Assembly: GCA_037447655.1 (NCBI GenBank)
Contig: JBBHKE010002140.1
Span: forward strand, 60,001 to 124,000
Length of the DNA: 64,000 nucleotides
Direction: 5' to 3'
From: Zygnema cylindricum
Taxonomy: Eukaryota > Streptophyta > Zygnematophyceae > Zygnematales > Zygnemataceae
In this document: positions 52,874 through 64,000 of the stretch, piece by piece
Position numbering within the stretch: the first letter of the stretch is position 1
Layout: every line of letters begins with the position of its first letter
The notes under the pieces: generated by a model
Database searches by the model: none
What the model saw: only the letters and a program-made list of their open reading frames with translations
Told to the model about the DNA's origin: nothing
Translations under genes and position numbers: made by a program

Positions 52874-53869
52874 GTGATATTTATTGCTATTTATTTGGAT
52901 GATTTGTGGGTCTTAAGCAAGTCGTTAGATAAGATTAACAAACAAAAACGAGATATTAGAAACCGCTTTGATATAAAAGATCTCGCCAAAGCAAAGTACA
53001 TTTTGGGAATTCATATCGAGAGAGATAGAGGGAATAGGGTTATAAGACTAACTCAGAAAGAAGCAATCGGTAATATGCTAGAAAAATTTCAGATGGAAAA
53101 AGCAAACGGATGTACTACACCCATGGATCTGAAGAAAGTGTTTGAGGGGAGTGAAGAGAGAGAAATATTGATCATTAATGATGACATGGATGAGATAGAA
53201 ATAAAATTTATAAAAAACATCCCTTATCGGCAAATTGTAGGAAGTTTAATCTATTTTATGAACTGTACCCGTCCGGATATAGCTCCAGCAATAGGGGTCT
53301 TTAGTAGAAGTCTAAATGAACCAAGAAAGAGAGATTCGGAAGATGCCAAAAGGGTGATGAGGTATCTAGTAGGGATAAGGGAATTGTGGTTGCATTTGGG
53401 AGGGGAGCATACTGACATCACCATCTGGAGTGATGCCAGTTATGGAGATGTGCCTTTAATACAGTGTACGACTAGATATATGTTGCAAATTGGATCTGGT
53501 GCATGTTGTAGGAGTAGCAAGCAACAAAAAGTAGTTGCTCAGTCCACTATGGAGGCTGAATACATGGCTTCCTATGCTCCCACCAATGAATTAATCTCGG
53601 TTAAATCTCTTGTCGAAGAACTTGGGTTCATGAAGCTTGGAACTCAAAATGTTTTTTGTGATACTCAAGTTGCTATCTCTATTGCAGCAAATCCAAAACA
53701 TCACTTCAAAGCTAAGCATATGGATGTTAGACTAAGCTTTATCAAAAAGAAGGTTGAAAATAAAATCATTAAACTAGTTCATAAAACTGATAGAGAAATG
53801 ATTGCAGACATGATGACAAAACCAGTCCATTCCCCTAAGTTGATTTATTGCAAAAAAAACTTTGGATGA
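52874..53869 (+). pseudogene. Element I: RT catalytic part and RNase H
   Basis: A 331-codon open stretch. The RT site reads YLDD (IAIYLDDLWVLSKS), where the family has YVDD. Then GSLIYFMNCTRPDIAPAIG and RNase H sites WSDASYGD, MEAEYMA and CDTQVAISI (usual CDNQAAIAI). It runs close to the family C-terminus. The longest intact piece of I. Confidence 0.87.
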
Positions 53870-53901
53870 AAATTGAAAAGTGACTAAAGAATTAAGGGGA
53901 G

Positions 53902-54789
53902 TGTCGAAAAGAGGTAACTTAATAGTTAACTTTTCTATTTTAGTTATACTTGAAAGAGAGAGAGTGAGGATCAAAGGCACGCCATGGCTGCCACCATATT
54001 TAAAAAGTGGCAGATTTTGAAGTAGGGGATATTTTCCCAAAATAGTGCCCACGTCCAGATTTGAGCCTGGGTTTGTGGTTAACTAGATAGACCGTAGCCT
54101 TATCCACTAAGGCGTTACCGAAACGTTACACGTGACAGACTCCAAAGGTATATAAACATTAGCGCGACGGCAAATTAACACCAAACTAACGAAGAGGAAC
54201 AATTCATGCACGTACGCGAATCTGAACCGTGTAAAATATGTTTTGATCGGACGACCAACATTGTAACCGCCACCCGAAGTGAGCTTTTGGCGGCATTCGG
54301 AGATTGCGTCACGCGGTACCACGTGGCGCCGCATTGTTTGATACCGGTGAAGATTGGAGGGAGAACCATGGCTCCCGATTTGGGAGATGTCACCTTGTAG
54401 ACCATATCGTACAATAGACGTACAATAGGTACATCGCCCATTGTACCTTCTTGCACTATATAGTGTTCCTATTCGACTAGGGTATAATAGTAGGTAGTCG
54501 TGAGTAGGTAGACCAAGACTTAATGATATCAAGGTACCTCTTTCTAAGAGAGCTTCTAACTATAAAAGTCATCTTTGACAAGCCATAACTTACTACTCAA
54601 GCGAGCAAATTCAGTGATTTTTTTTGCGTTTGACTGAAAGGAGTCTTGTCCTCACGAAGTGAGGGTGGTTAGAATATTTGTGTGATTGGGCGGCAGTTAT
54701 TCAGTGGGAAAGTGGAAGGGGAAAATATTATCCTAGAGGCTTTACAAAGGCTGCTCATTCTGTGGGTTAATGGATACCACAAAATTTCA
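53902..54789 (+). repeat. Element I: 3' LTR
   Basis: 888 bp, starting TGTCGAAAAG after the polypurine tract AATTAAGGGGAG. Its leader reads ATG GAT ACC ACA AAA TTT CA without the stop seen in the 5' LTR. The tRNA-like module is at 54047-54119. Confidence 0.92.
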
Positions 54790-55036
54790 ACAATGCTCTC
54801 CCCATCCTCACTCTCCTTCGGTGGGGCTGGATCTGCCCTTTTGGTAAACCTGGTCCCTGCAAACCCTGGAAGAATACCCACATTCGATGGAGTCCTCACT
54901 CGTCCACTCACATCCCTCAAAACCTTTTCTCACATAGAGCTCTTATTATCATACTCTCTCACTATATGAAGCCAGTTCCATTAATGATGGGCACACTAGA
55001 GGGTTGGCCCATAACTTGCAATTGTGAGACCTCCAT
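54790..55036 (-). pseudogene. Element G: Gag N-terminus with LTR-borne start
   Basis: ATG at 55034-55036 lies 20 nt inside the 5' LTR: MEVSQL, then Q across the border and VMG from the PBS. The frame is broken soon after (TAG in the FIYW region). 54795-54920 shows RVRTPSNVGILPGFAGTRFTKRADPAPPKE, matching F's GFGGSTFTRKEDPPS. Confidence 0.82.
55002..55016 (-). promoter_or_regulatory. Element G: half-tRNA PBS
   Basis: AGTTATGGGCCAACC on the minus strand; two mismatches from the C/F/I version. Confidence 0.75.
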
Positions 55037-56059
55037 AGGTCCTCAAAATGGGCAGCTCACACAAAGCCCCTAGGATAGCCCTACCACTTTGTGATTCATT
55101 AAGAATAACCACCACTTTGGCACACGAAAACTCTGACCACCTTCACCGAATAACAAAAATAATCCTTGAATTCGCTCCTTTGAGCAGTAAGTTATGAACG
55201 GTCAAAGTTGATCTTTTGTATAGAAGCACTCTCGGAGAGAGGCGGCTACCTACCAAATTTTCGAAGTCTTATATCCCTCTGTTAACCCTCTACAACTGGA
55301 CTACAGCACCAATCGGAAGTCTGTGTCGTACAGAAAGATACAAGAGCCGAAGTACTTTTTGTACAGCCATCATACGGCATGGCTAAAATGTTGACGCTTG
55401 CCATATCCGGATTAGTTCCCATATTCTTTGGAGATGCCGCAAGCCAATGATGTCATGCCACGTGGCGCTTGTTGTGGCAGTGACCGAAAACCACAAAAGC
55501 GCATATTCCGCGATCTTGGCACTTATCGTGGCCGTTCGATAAAAACCAACTTTTGATTCTAGGCGTAAAAAATCAATGCGCGGTATTTATTTCGCCGTCG
55601 AAACAAATGCGTGGTATTTGTTTCGTGAAGTACCGTAAGCCGTACCTATATTCTTACTATATCTATGTTACAAGTTTGTTAACCCCGTTAAATGAATTTA
55701 TATGGACGCACATCCGTAAATACTTGTCAAACCTTATATAGCTTAACACTGATCTTAGACTATAAAATAAAGCTACCGTCTACTGCTGACTTGCTGGAGG
55801 GTAGGTATCAAGATCAAATCTTGGGTTTGTCAAGTATATTTTGGGAAACCTACCAAAATCTACTGCCTATCTCTCTCTCTCTCTCTCTTTGTGGACAGCA
55901 TAGGCAGCCAGGGCTCTAGCTCCCTCTCTAACCTTTATTGATTGCGACAAATGTGGGAGCTGAAAAGAGGAGTTAGAGGCAAACTGCCTTTGCTTTTTTT
56001 TTCATTTCATTTAACATGTTTAGACCTAAAAATTACTAAACGAACCATTAATTTCTATA
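55017..56059 (-). repeat. Element G: 5' LTR (1043 bp)
   Basis: Minus-sense end CAATTGCA; minus-sense start TATAGAAATTAATGG, the TG mutated to TA. The tRNA-like module is at about 55750-55830 on the plus strand. It retains the ~85-bp segment lost from the 3' LTR. Confidence 0.9.
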
Positions 56060-56204
56060 CTTCACAACCCCCCATCCTCTTAGTGGTCCGTTGGTCCCAA
56101 ACGTGGTTCCATCAAGCCAAACGTCACCTCCTCCACCTTCGGCCCCTTTATCTCATACCCCTTTTATTGTGAGACGACATTAACTCCTGTCCCCAGAACG
56201 GGGC
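56060..56204. other. Unassigned DNA, right side of element G's target
   Basis: 145 bp continuing the CT-rich sequence that ends at 36884. It starts with CTTCA (right TSD of G) and ends where LTR K begins. No recognisable feature. Confidence 0.4.
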
Positions 56205-56695
56205 TGTAACTCTGAGACCTCCATAGGTCCTCAGAGTAGGCAGCCCACACGAAGCCTCTAAAATAACCCTAACCGCTTTATGTTTCAGCTAGAATAACTG
56301 CCACCCCGGCAAACAAATTTTTTGACCACCTTCACCTTTGTGAAGGCAACACTCTCCTAAGTTGATAGCAAAAAGAATCTTTAAATTTGCTCTCTTGAGC
56401 AGTAAGTTAAGGTGGGTCAAAGTTGACGTTTTGTATAGAAGCTCTCTCGGAGAGAGAGTCCTATCTACCAAATTTTTTTAAGTCCTATCTCTCTCTAAAA
56501 CTCTATCTATTAACGTACAGCACTAATCACAATACAATGTCGTATAGAAAGGTACAAGTGCCGGTGTACTTTCTATTCGGACATTGTACGATATTCCCAA
56601 AAAGTCGACACATATCATATCTGGACTCGTTCCTGTTATTCCATGAGATGTCACAATCCACTGTGGTTGTTCCACGTGGCAATCGATGTGGCGGT
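56205..56695 (-). repeat. Element K: truncated clade-1 LTR (F/G-like)
   Basis: 491 bp from TGTAACTCTGAGACC to GATGTGGCGGT, matching the 3' half of F/G-type LTRs on the minus strand (hairpins, TAGGACTTA motif near 56480, GTAC cluster, CCACGTGG near 56672). It stops abruptly at L's LTR. The missing half does not appear on the other side of L. Confidence 0.82.
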
Positions 56696-57576
56696 TGTTG
56701 TTTTGTGGATACTACACCCACTGAAGATAATGATGAGGCATGAGTACTCATCACAGAATTAAAGAAAGCAAGAAGCTCTCACAGATGATCAAAAAAACAT
56801 ACACCTTTGGAACACACCCAAACACAATTTAGGCAACCAATTCGCCTAAAAATATGCCACAATGCAAATAATACAAAAACGAACACAAGTGCAAATTTAC
56901 ACAAAAATCTGCAAAAAAAACTGAGAAATATTCTCAGTCAAAGATATCAAAATGCTAAAGCATAATTTGATACAACAAGTTCCTAACTTCTGAAATGGTT
57001 AAGTCCTGCTTTTATATCTAAAAGATCTAACCTTCTGAAAGCTAATAGCCACTCACTAACCTAACCAAGGTAAGAAGGCATATCAGCCATGCATCCATAA
57101 TATCTACGTGAGCTAAGGAGGATACCTCAATATGTCAAGGTATGTCATACAAAATGAATCTTAATTGAGTGCTTAATCAAACAAAACACGCCTATGTACA
57201 AAACAGGGATATGTTACCTCACACCGTAATCTACAAAACACGTCGGATAATCATAGACGTGGTCCAGGTTAATCAGCGTCCGTTAGTAGCAAATCTCCGC
57301 CGTCCATCTTTTAGAAGTTTCATCCAAGATGAAACTTTGTGTGACACCTCGGTCTTCCAGTGAATCTGAGTCGTAGAACCAAGTCTTTCGGAGTGTCTCA
57401 TCTCAGTTTGCTGACGCATTTCCCGCTAATGTGATACACAGTGTTCTCTTTCGCTTTTCATTGTCACACTAATTTTGGTACATATTGAACCAGGCTTCCA
57501 CAAAATAAACCAAGTACCTAGAAGACACTCCCCTCACATAGGAATCTTAGTGAGGACAAAAGCTTTCAAAACAACA
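56696..57576 (-). repeat. Element L: 3' LTR (881 bp)
   Basis: TGTTGTTTTGAAAGC...AAAACAACA on the minus strand, next to polypurine tract CTTTAGGGGAG. TATAAAAGCAGGACTTA lies near 57000-57017. The Gag leader here has lost the family reading at several positions. Confidence 0.9.
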
Positions 57577-57589
57577 CTCCCCTAAAGCT

Positions 57590-58066
57590 GTAGACTCTAC
57601 TAGCCACTAAGACCACATGCCTCTCTACAGTATTTTAATTTTGGTACAGGCAAGGGTTTTGTCATCATATCTGCCAGCATTTCCTCATCGGGTAAATAGT
57701 TAAGCTTCAAAATTCTAGCCATCACCTTTTCTCTCACAAAGTGTAATTTAATATCAATATGCTTACTTTTAAAGTGATGACTTGGATTACTAGCAATAGA
57801 AATAGCAGCTTGATTGTCACACCATAGGACTTGAGGACGTGACTACATAAATTTTAGTTCTTGTAAAAGAGATTTTACCCAAAGAAGTTCTTTAACAGCT
57901 GAGCTGGCTGCATATACTCAGCTTCCATGGTTGATTGAGTAGGCACCTTTTGAAGCTTGCTAGTCCAGCAGCAAGTACCATCACCGATCTTCAAAATGAA
58001 TCCAGTGGTAGAGCGTTGGCTTGGCATGTCACCATAACTCGCATCACTCCAGGTGCTAATTTTCAC
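57590..58066 (-). pseudogene. Element L: RNase H domain
   Basis: 57875-58066 shows WSDASYGDMPSQRSTTGFIL and MEAEYM, then a frameshift. The rest (WCDNQAAISIASNPSHHF-like, MLTKPLP-like) is legible in another frame down to about 57600. Confidence 0.8.
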
Positions 58067-58138
58067 TTCATCTCCTCCGAGAGAAAGTGGGATATCCTGT
58101 GTTCCTGCAAGGTATGTGAGAACTCGTTTTGCTGCCTC

Positions 58139-59136
58139 CTAATCTGATCTTTTCGGGTTTTGAAGGCTTCGGCTCAGAGCTCCAATTGCCGCTGCAATGT
58201 CAAGACGCGTGCAGTTCATCAAATAGATAAGACTCCCAACAACTTGTCTGTAAGGAATTGTGGACATGAACTCGGACTCCCCTACTTCAATGTCATCCTC
58301 GAGTAGCATTCCTCCATCTGTCTCCTTTCCTTCCACTTTTTGCCTAAACTCTTTAGGGGTGGGACTCCCCTTTGCCTCTGCCATGCCAAATCTTTGAAGT
58401 ACATTTCCAATGGCCTCTATCTGAGTGAGATAAATTACCTTCTGATTCCTATCTCTCTCTACCTTAATGCATAGGATATATTTCGCCTCGCCTAAATCCT
58501 TCATTTCAAACCTGGCATTCAGAGATGCTTTTATCTTATTTATCTTATTTATCTCATTTATAGACTTACTAATAAGCAGCAGGTCATCTACATTACTGCT
58601 ACATAGATCACACCATCCTCTCCTTCCGTGACGTAAACGAAGTGATCTGAGCTGATCCTTGTGAAATCTAGACTGGTAAGAAACTCATCTAATTTCAAAT
58701 TCCACTGACGTGGAGCCTGTTTTAATCCATACAGTGATTTCAACAGTTTACAGACTAGATTTTCCTTTCCTTTTTCTGCATACCCTTCAGGTTGTTTCAT
58801 ATAAATTACTTCCTCTATATCTACACGCAAGAAAGCAGTTTTAACATCCATTTGATGCAGCTTCATATTTTATATTGCAGCTAGAGAAAACAAGACTCTG
58901 ACAGTGGGAAACGTGACAACAGGAGAAAAGGTTTCCTCATAGTCTATTTCTCCTTTTTGACCAAAGCCCTTTGCAACCAGACAAGCTTTATACCTTTCAA
59001 TAGTGTTGTCTGGGTTGAGCTTCACTTTGAAGACCCACTTGCAGCCAATGGCTTTTCGATCAGGTGGAAGCTCCACAAGCTCCCACGTCTGAGCTTCCAT
59101 AATCAATCTCATCTCATCATTTGCAGCTGCTAACAA
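58139..59136 (-). pseudogene. Element L: reverse transcriptase
   Basis: 58870-59136 is the RT entry ([34 protein letters not shown]). 58588-58866 covers [16 protein letters not shown] and [12 protein letters not shown], ending in VIYVAV, where a lost base shifts the frame inside the YVDD motif. 58139-58504 covers MKDLGEAKYIL to RSLQNPKRSD. Catalytically dead by the YVDD frameshift. Confidence 0.85.
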
Positions 59137-59642
59137 GTGATCCTTTTCAAGAATAGAAAATGCTTCCTGAATGGTAAGAGGCTCCCCGGTTCTTGCAAAA
59201 AAAGCATATTAAACTTGTTCTCCCCTCAAGCGAGAACTTTGTCTTCTTCCCCCCGAAAAATCTGAGGTTGGAACTGTTGGATCCCGACTTCAATTTTGGG
59301 GTCGAGGAAGATCAATGTCAACTATTCTGTGTTGTTCAGTTGCTGAAGGTATTCCAGTATTTTGCACTCCAAGAGAAGAATAATTTGAAGTTGTAGATGA
59401 CTAAAACGGGACCTGATCCAAAATGACATATTTCTGCAGTTTTCTTTCTTCTCATTTTCATCCATACTAAATACATACATAGATTCAATCTCCTCTTTCC
59501 CTAAAATATTTGTGGCAATCTGAATGGTATGTTTCTAAGGGCAATATACTCTGTATCGTACAGATTTATCAAAATATCCCATGAAGATTCTAGATTTGGA
59601 CTTTGGGCTTAGTTTCCAGTTTGGTAAATTATCTAGTACAAA

Positions 59643-60437
59643 TCATTTACTATCGAACACTCTGAAGTGACTAACATCTATTTTTCTACGTGTCCACACT
59701 TCATAAGATGTTTTCCCTTGAACAGATCTAGTTTCTAATCTGTTCCTAATATATGCTGCAGTTTGATAAGCTTCAGCCCAAAACTTAACATCTAATCCTT
59801 TATCAGCCATCATAGATTTAACACTCTCAATTAGAGTTCTATTCAACCTTTCTGAAACTCCATTCTGCTCAAGAGTATATGGAACAGTAAACTGATGAGA
59901 TATACCATTTTCTTTTAAGTAAGCAGCAAATTCATTCGAGGTATATTCACCTCCATTATCAGATCTTAGAGAAAGAATTGATATGCCGTGAAGCTTTTCT
60001 GTCCAGATTCGAAAATGTTGAAAGTGGGTGAAGACCTCCTTTTTCTCTTTCATAAAGTATATCCGGCTGAATCTGGAAAAGTCATCTGTGAATGTAACAA
60101 AGTATTTGCTCCCAGCCAGAGATGGTATTTTGGAGGGTCCCCACACATCTGAATGGATAAGCTCCAAAAGATTAGTTGCTCTAAAATCCGCGGTTTGAGG
60201 TAAAGGAAGTTTATGAAGCTTTCCCAGAGCACAGCCATCACAAATATTTGATTGTTGCTGACCAAGTTTAACTCCTTCTACCATATCATTATTTACCATC
60301 TTTTTGAGCTTGTCGTTATCAACATGACCCAATCTTTTATGCCACAAAACATTATCAGTTAAGACAGTGGAGTAAGCAAAAGAATTTGTATTCACCAGGT
60401 CCATGCGATACAAGTTGTTAGGTCCTCTAGTTCCCAT
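59643..60437 (-). pseudogene. Element L: pre-integrase and integrase
   Basis: A 264-codon open stretch: MGTRGPNNLYRMDL, WHKRLGHVDNDKL, CDGCALGK, HSDVWGP, RSDNGGEY and NGVSERLNRTL. All three acidic residues and the HHCC region are present. It ends where the FGSKC..LD segment meets a stop. The linker region 59140-59640 is out of frame. Confidence 0.87.
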
Positions 60438-60633
60438 TACAACTACCCTTCCCTCTTTGCTGACTATTTTATTTCCTTGCTTCTGAAGTATTTCAAAGCC
60501 TTTACTTTCTGCAACTGATGTAGAAAAAAAATTCTTTTTAAACTAAGGGACATACAGCACATCATAGAGAGTTCACGCAACTCCCTTGCCATCTATCTCA
60601 CACATAAGGATGACTGTCCCTTGGGCTTTTGCT

Positions 60634-61749
60634 TCAATCTGCTTTTGCTTCAATGGCACCACAAGCATAATAGATCAATCTAGTGGGGATAGGTTGCAGA
60701 TTTGTGACAGAGGCCTTGTTCCAGCACATGTGAGAAGAGCTTTCGCAGTCCATGATCCATCCGTGGTCTTTGTCTCCCTCCATCAGTTTCGCAAGAGCGA
60801 AGAACAGTTTGCCGTCAGTTTTTGGAAAACTGACAACATCCGGCATATTTTCCTTGTAGACCGACTCCGGATGCGGTGTGTCAGCAAAAAATGCCTCAAT
60901 TTTGGAAGGGGGTGATGGTGGTGTAAAAGGTGGCCTTTGTGATGTGTATATCCCTTTTGGCCTCCATCCATTTCTGAACACAGCTGTCTCACAAGCTTTG
61001 AGAAACTTAGGACATTGTTTGTACAGATGTCCTTGACTGTAACAATAGACACACTTGTTGTAATATTGAAAACCTTCTTAACCTTGAGATCTGTTTCCTT
61101 GATACTGAACATTAAAAGCTACAGAAGACTTTTCTAGATTAAGAGCTAAAACTGTTGACTCTTCCTCTACCACTAGTTCTATAGTTGTTGCTAGATTCCA
61201 GACTGACTTATCCAATTTTTTTAAACTTGCCGAGGCTTCTTTATATTCTTCAGGAAGTCCTCGCATAAGAATCATAGCCTGATGGTAAGGGGAGAAGTTC
61301 CCCCCTGAACATACATTCTCTGTTAGTAAAAGTCGAAGTCCATTACAATATTCTGCCATACTACCACTTGTATACCTATAGTCCCAAATGTTTCCAGCTG
61401 TAATAATCTCATGCTGAGCATTAGCTTTTAGGTAGATGGTTTTGAGTGAAGTCCAAATTTCTGACGCCTTTTTCATCTTAATATGTGACATAAGCAAATC
61501 CTCTGAAATCATTAACTTTAAGAGATGCAAAGCCTGCTGATTTTTCTCACCATAGGATGCATCAGTTTCAGCAAGACTGCCATCAACTACATCAAACAGT
61601 TTAACTTGAGTAAAATAAGACTCAACCAAATCAGACCAATAAAGGTATTTCCTTCCATCAAAAACTGGTATCCGTGAGGGCGGGCCCGTAACCTGTTGTT
61701 CTGTGGATACTACACCCACTGAAGATGAAGATGAGGCAAGAGTAGTCAT
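60634..61749 (-). pseudogene. Element L: Gag and protease
   Basis: ATG at 61747-61749, 56 nt inside the 5' LTR (MTTLASSSSSVGVVSTEQ), then QVTGPPSRIPVFDGRKYLYW over the PBS; open to a stop at 61078. Zinc knuckle CVYCYSQGHLYKQC is at about 61012-61053. In 60634-60981 the protease site reads DCESS instead of DSGSS, so the active-site Gly is lost. A frameshift separates it from the integrase. Confidence 0.86.
61679..61693 (-). promoter_or_regulatory. Element L: variant half-tRNA PBS
   Basis: GGTTACGGGCCCGCC on the minus strand. Against plant initiator tRNA-Met this gives one C-A mismatch and one G-U pair. Confidence 0.75.
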
Positions 61750-62574
61750 CACAGAATTAAAATAAGCAAGAAGCTCTCACATATGATCAAAAAAACATAC
61801 AACTTTGGAACACAACCAAAGACAATTTAGGCAACCAAATAGCCTACAAATCTGCCACAATACAAAAAATACAAAGAGGAACACAAGTGTGAATTTACAC
61901 AGAAATCTGCAAACAGATCTGAGAAATACTCTCAGTCAAAGATATCAAAATGCTAAAGCATAATTTGATACAACAAGTTCCTAACTTCTGAAATGGTTAA
62001 GTCATACTCTTATACCTAAAAGATCTAACCTTCTTAAAGCTAATAGCCACTCACTAACCTAACTAAGATAAGAAGGCATATCAGCCATGCATCCATAATA
62101 TCTACCTAAGCTAAGGAGGATACCAGAATATGTCAAGGTATGTCATACAGAATGAATCTAAACTAAGTGCTTAATCAAACAAAACACGCCTATGTACAAA
62201 ATAGGGATATGTTACGTCACAGCGTAATCTACAAAACACGTCGGATAATCATAGACGTGGTCCGAGTTAATCAGCGTCCGTCAATAGCAAATTTATGCAA
62301 TTCATCATTTAGAAGTTTCATCCAAGATGAAACTTTGTGTGACACCTCGGTCTTCCGGTGAATCTGAGTCGTAGAACCGAGTCTATCGGAGTGTCTCATC
62401 TCAGTTTGCTGACGCGTGTCCCACTAATGTGATACACAATGTACTCTTTCGTTGTTCACTGTCACACTAAATCTAGTACATATTGAACCAGGCTTCCACA
62501 AAATAAACCAAGTACCTAGAAGACACACCACTCACATAGGAGGCTTAGTGAGAACTAAAGCTTTCAAAACAACA
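61694..62574 (-). repeat. Element L: 5' LTR (881 bp)
   Basis: Same length as 56696-57576; intact leader ATG. Ends AAAACAACA, directly joined to copia integrase sequence of element M. Confidence 0.9.
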
Positions 62575-62654
62575 AATTTAGCATCAGAAAACTGTACCGA
62601 ATAATCCAGAACAAAATGGGGTAGTTGAGAGGTTGAACCAGACTTTGGGAGAAA

Positions 62655-62894
62655 GTGTGTTTAGTATGTTGGCTGATAAAAAAAATAGGAAGAAGATTTT
62701 GGGTAGAAGCCATGAACTGTGGTAACTATATAAATAATAGAGTCCTCACTATAGCCGTCAAAGGAATGACATCTTATGAGAGATGGGTTGGAAGGAAACC
62801 GGATATTTCTCACTTCAAAGTATTCGGTAGCCAAGTTTACAATCTTGACATCGATAAGGAAAACTGGAAACTAGATGCTAAAGGAAAACCATGA
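62655..62894 (+). pseudogene. Element M: integrase C-terminal part
   Basis: FWVEAMNCGNYINNRVLT to WKLDAKGKP, then TGA where C reads GYFVGYDED. The catalytic Glu (NGVVERLN) lies just upstream, before a frameshift. Confidence 0.85.
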
Positions 62895-62900
62895 TATTTT

Positions 62901-64000
62901 GTGGAATACGATGAGGATGTCAAGGGATATAGATTCTATGACTTAGCTATACAATATATCATTCTTGTAAAGCACCTAGTTGTCATGGATGAAGGGAAGC
63001 CATTTGATCCATTTAAATACACCAATAAAATCAGAATCAGTTATGAGACCGAGAGTGAGGATGTCTTAGATCTTCCCAGAAAGGACACAAGTGAAAACGT
63101 GATTGCAGATTCATGGGAGATCCAAAATGGGGGAGATATATCGGAATCTCCTCATATTTCTACACACTCTGAGGAGAGAGAGGAAGAGGAGCCAAAACCC
63201 GTTTTCATGGATAGGGGAGCCAATGAGACAGTGCAGAGGAATCCAAGGCTTCCCTCCATTCCATCTTCGGACTTCGAGGGAGGACGGAGGAGCAGCAAAA
63301 GACTACAAGATAAACAGGCAGCTCACAAGGTAACAAAGCTATCTCACCCAGATGAGCCTCAGTCATACTCGGAGGCAATTGACTGTCTGGAGAAAGACCG
63401 ATGGGTCAGAGCCATATATGATGAGATGGCTTCCATCATGGAAACGAATACTTGGGAGTTAGTGGACAGCCCTCTAGACAGAAAACCTATCGGGGGAAAA
63501 TGGGTATTTAAACTAAAGCTGAACCTAGATAATACCATTGAGAGATATAAGGCTCGGTTGGTACCAAATAGGTTCACCCAAAAAGAAGGGATAGATTATG
63601 AGGAGACTTTTGCTCTGGTGGTTCGGTTCCCATCTTTAAGGATTCTCCTTAGTCTAGCAGCAGCGGAAGACATGGAAATTCACCAGATGGATATCAAGAC
63701 GGCCTTCCTCAACAGTGAACTAGAGGAATAAATCTTCATGCGGCAGCCAGAGGGTTTTGTAGAGGAAGGAGAGGAGAGCAAAGTCTGCAGGCTCATAAAG
63801 TCTTTATATGGACAAAAGCAGGCTCCCAGACAATGGAACAAAAAACTAGATGAGTTTCTCACCGGTCAAGGATATATTCGGATCAGTTCTTACCATTGTA
63901 TTTATATGTTTGAGGATGAGAATGGTGTGATTTTTATTGCAATTTATGTGGATGATTTGCTAGTGTTAAGTAAGTCTTTGGAAAAGATCAATAAGCTAAA
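62901..64000 (+). pseudogene. Element M: linker and reverse transcriptase (runs off window)
   Basis: 62901-63731 is a 276-codon open stretch: YDEDVKGYRFYDL, acidic linker, NPRLPSIPSSDFEGGRRSSKR, WELVDSPLDRKPIGGKWVFK and HQMDIKTAFLNSELEE, then TAA (Glu codon lost). RT continues in the same frame with LYGQKQAPRQWN and YVDDLLVLSKSLE (63948-63959 for YVDD) to the last base. Confidence 0.87.

Larger units (their letters stand above)
47582..54789 (+). mobile_element. Element I: Ty1/copia retrotransposon inside element G gag
   Basis: Clade-1 element opposite to its host. LTRs 47582-48466 (885 bp) and 53902-54789 (888 bp), perfect TSD ACAAT (47577-47581 and 54790-54794). A solo LTR (J) lies in its integrase. 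Many stops, a mutated integrase Glu, YLDD in RT and a damaged zinc knuckle make it defective. Confidence 0.95.
36885..56059 (-). mobile_element. Element G: clade-1 Ty1/copia retrotransposon split by H and I
   Basis: Minus-strand element: 5' LTR 55017-56059, gag 54790-55036 and on from 47581, I inserted at 47582-54789, pol 47581-45033, H inserted at 39468-45032, pol 39467-37843, 3' LTR 36885-37842. TSD CATCA (36880-36884) and CTTCA (56060-56064), 4/5. Closest to family F. Net length about 6.4 kb after removing the insertions. Confidence 0.9.
56696..62574 (-). mobile_element. Element L: clade-2 Ty1/copia retrotransposon with mismatched flanks
   Basis: 5879 bp: 3' LTR 56696-57576, internal 57577-61693, 5' LTR 61694-62574, both LTRs 881 bp and about 90% identical by eye. 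No TSD: left flank GCGGT (in an F/G-type LTR), right flank AATTT (in C-type integrase). Gag-pol is heavily damaged. Confidence 0.9.
62575..64000 (+). mobile_element. Element M: clade-1 copia fragment (C-like), continuing past the window
   Basis: Starts inside integrase (HQKTVP.NPEQNGVVERLNQTLGE) directly at L's LTR; the upstream gag, protease and 5' LTR are missing. Very similar to C in protein. It runs through linker and RT to the window edge. Stops in frame at 62892-62894 and 63729-63731, plus a frameshift near 62690. Confidence 0.9.

Noticed and set aside
1-64000. CRISPR arrays, operons, ribosome-binding sites or bacterial/phage modules
   Set aside because: The direct repeats are LTRs or LTR satellites without spacer-repeat structure, and all proteins are LTR-retrotransposon domains of a eukaryote.
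1-64000. Repeat-induced point mutation as the cause of the stops
   Set aside because: Lesions are mixed: frameshifts, tyrosine-to-TAA transversions, Glu-to-TAA and Trp-to-TAG. There is no uniform C-to-T pattern, and C and H LTR pairs are nearly unmutated.

Overview
The window is a block of eukaryotic, almost certainly plant, intergenic DNA built from nested LTR retrotransposons. No host protein gene, rRNA, functional tRNA gene or CRISPR array is supportable. The evidence is Ty1/copia polyproteins in Gag-protease-integrase-RT-RNase H order, one Ty3/gypsy element, paired LTRs with 5-bp target-site duplications (TSDs), and primer-binding sites (PBSs) complementary to the anticodon arm of initiator tRNA-Met. 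The GGTTATGGGCCCACC version fits the plant initiator (recalled, not looked up).

Layout. 1-4534: 3' part and 3' LTR of decayed copia element A (+). 4535-10440: degenerate gypsy element B (+). 10441-11349: unassigned DNA. 11350-11677 and 36053-36377: two diverged units of a tandem repeat, split by element E. 11678-36052: a three-level nest. E (-) contains D (-, in its 3' LTR); D contains C (+, 13010-19420, in its 3' LTR). F (+, 28338-34799) sits in E's gag. 36451-36884: unassigned, CT-rich. 36885-56059: G (-), containing H (-, 39468-45032) and I (+, 47582-54789); I carries solo LTR J. 56060-56204: continuation of G's target. 56205-56695: LTR fragment K. 56696-62574: L (-), whose two flanks come from unrelated contexts. 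62575-64000: copia fragment M (+), running off the end.

Only C is coding-intact: one 1449-codon gag-pol ORF, near-identical 1034-bp LTRs and a perfect TSD. All other copies carry stops, frameshifts or lost catalytic residues.

The copia elements fall into two LTR clades. Clade 1 is C, E, F, G, I (plus K, M). Clade 2 is A, D, H, J, L. The most interesting shared property is that the Gag start codon lies inside the LTR and the reading frame runs through the LTR end and the PBS. The LTR part is always 3n+2 nt (20, 56 or 59), so the terminal CA plus the first PBS base makes a Gln codon and the PBS encodes the V(M/T)GPPSR segment. The PBS is of the half-tRNA (anticodon-arm) type known from Drosophila copia and yeast Ty5. 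Clade-1 LTRs also carry an antisense tRNA-like module, a G-box/GTAC/ATTGG block and two small leader hairpins. Clade-2 A/D LTRs carry tandem arrays of an 11-bp unit resembling a Pol III A box. LTRs of both clades share a GACTTAG motif next to TATA-like sequence.
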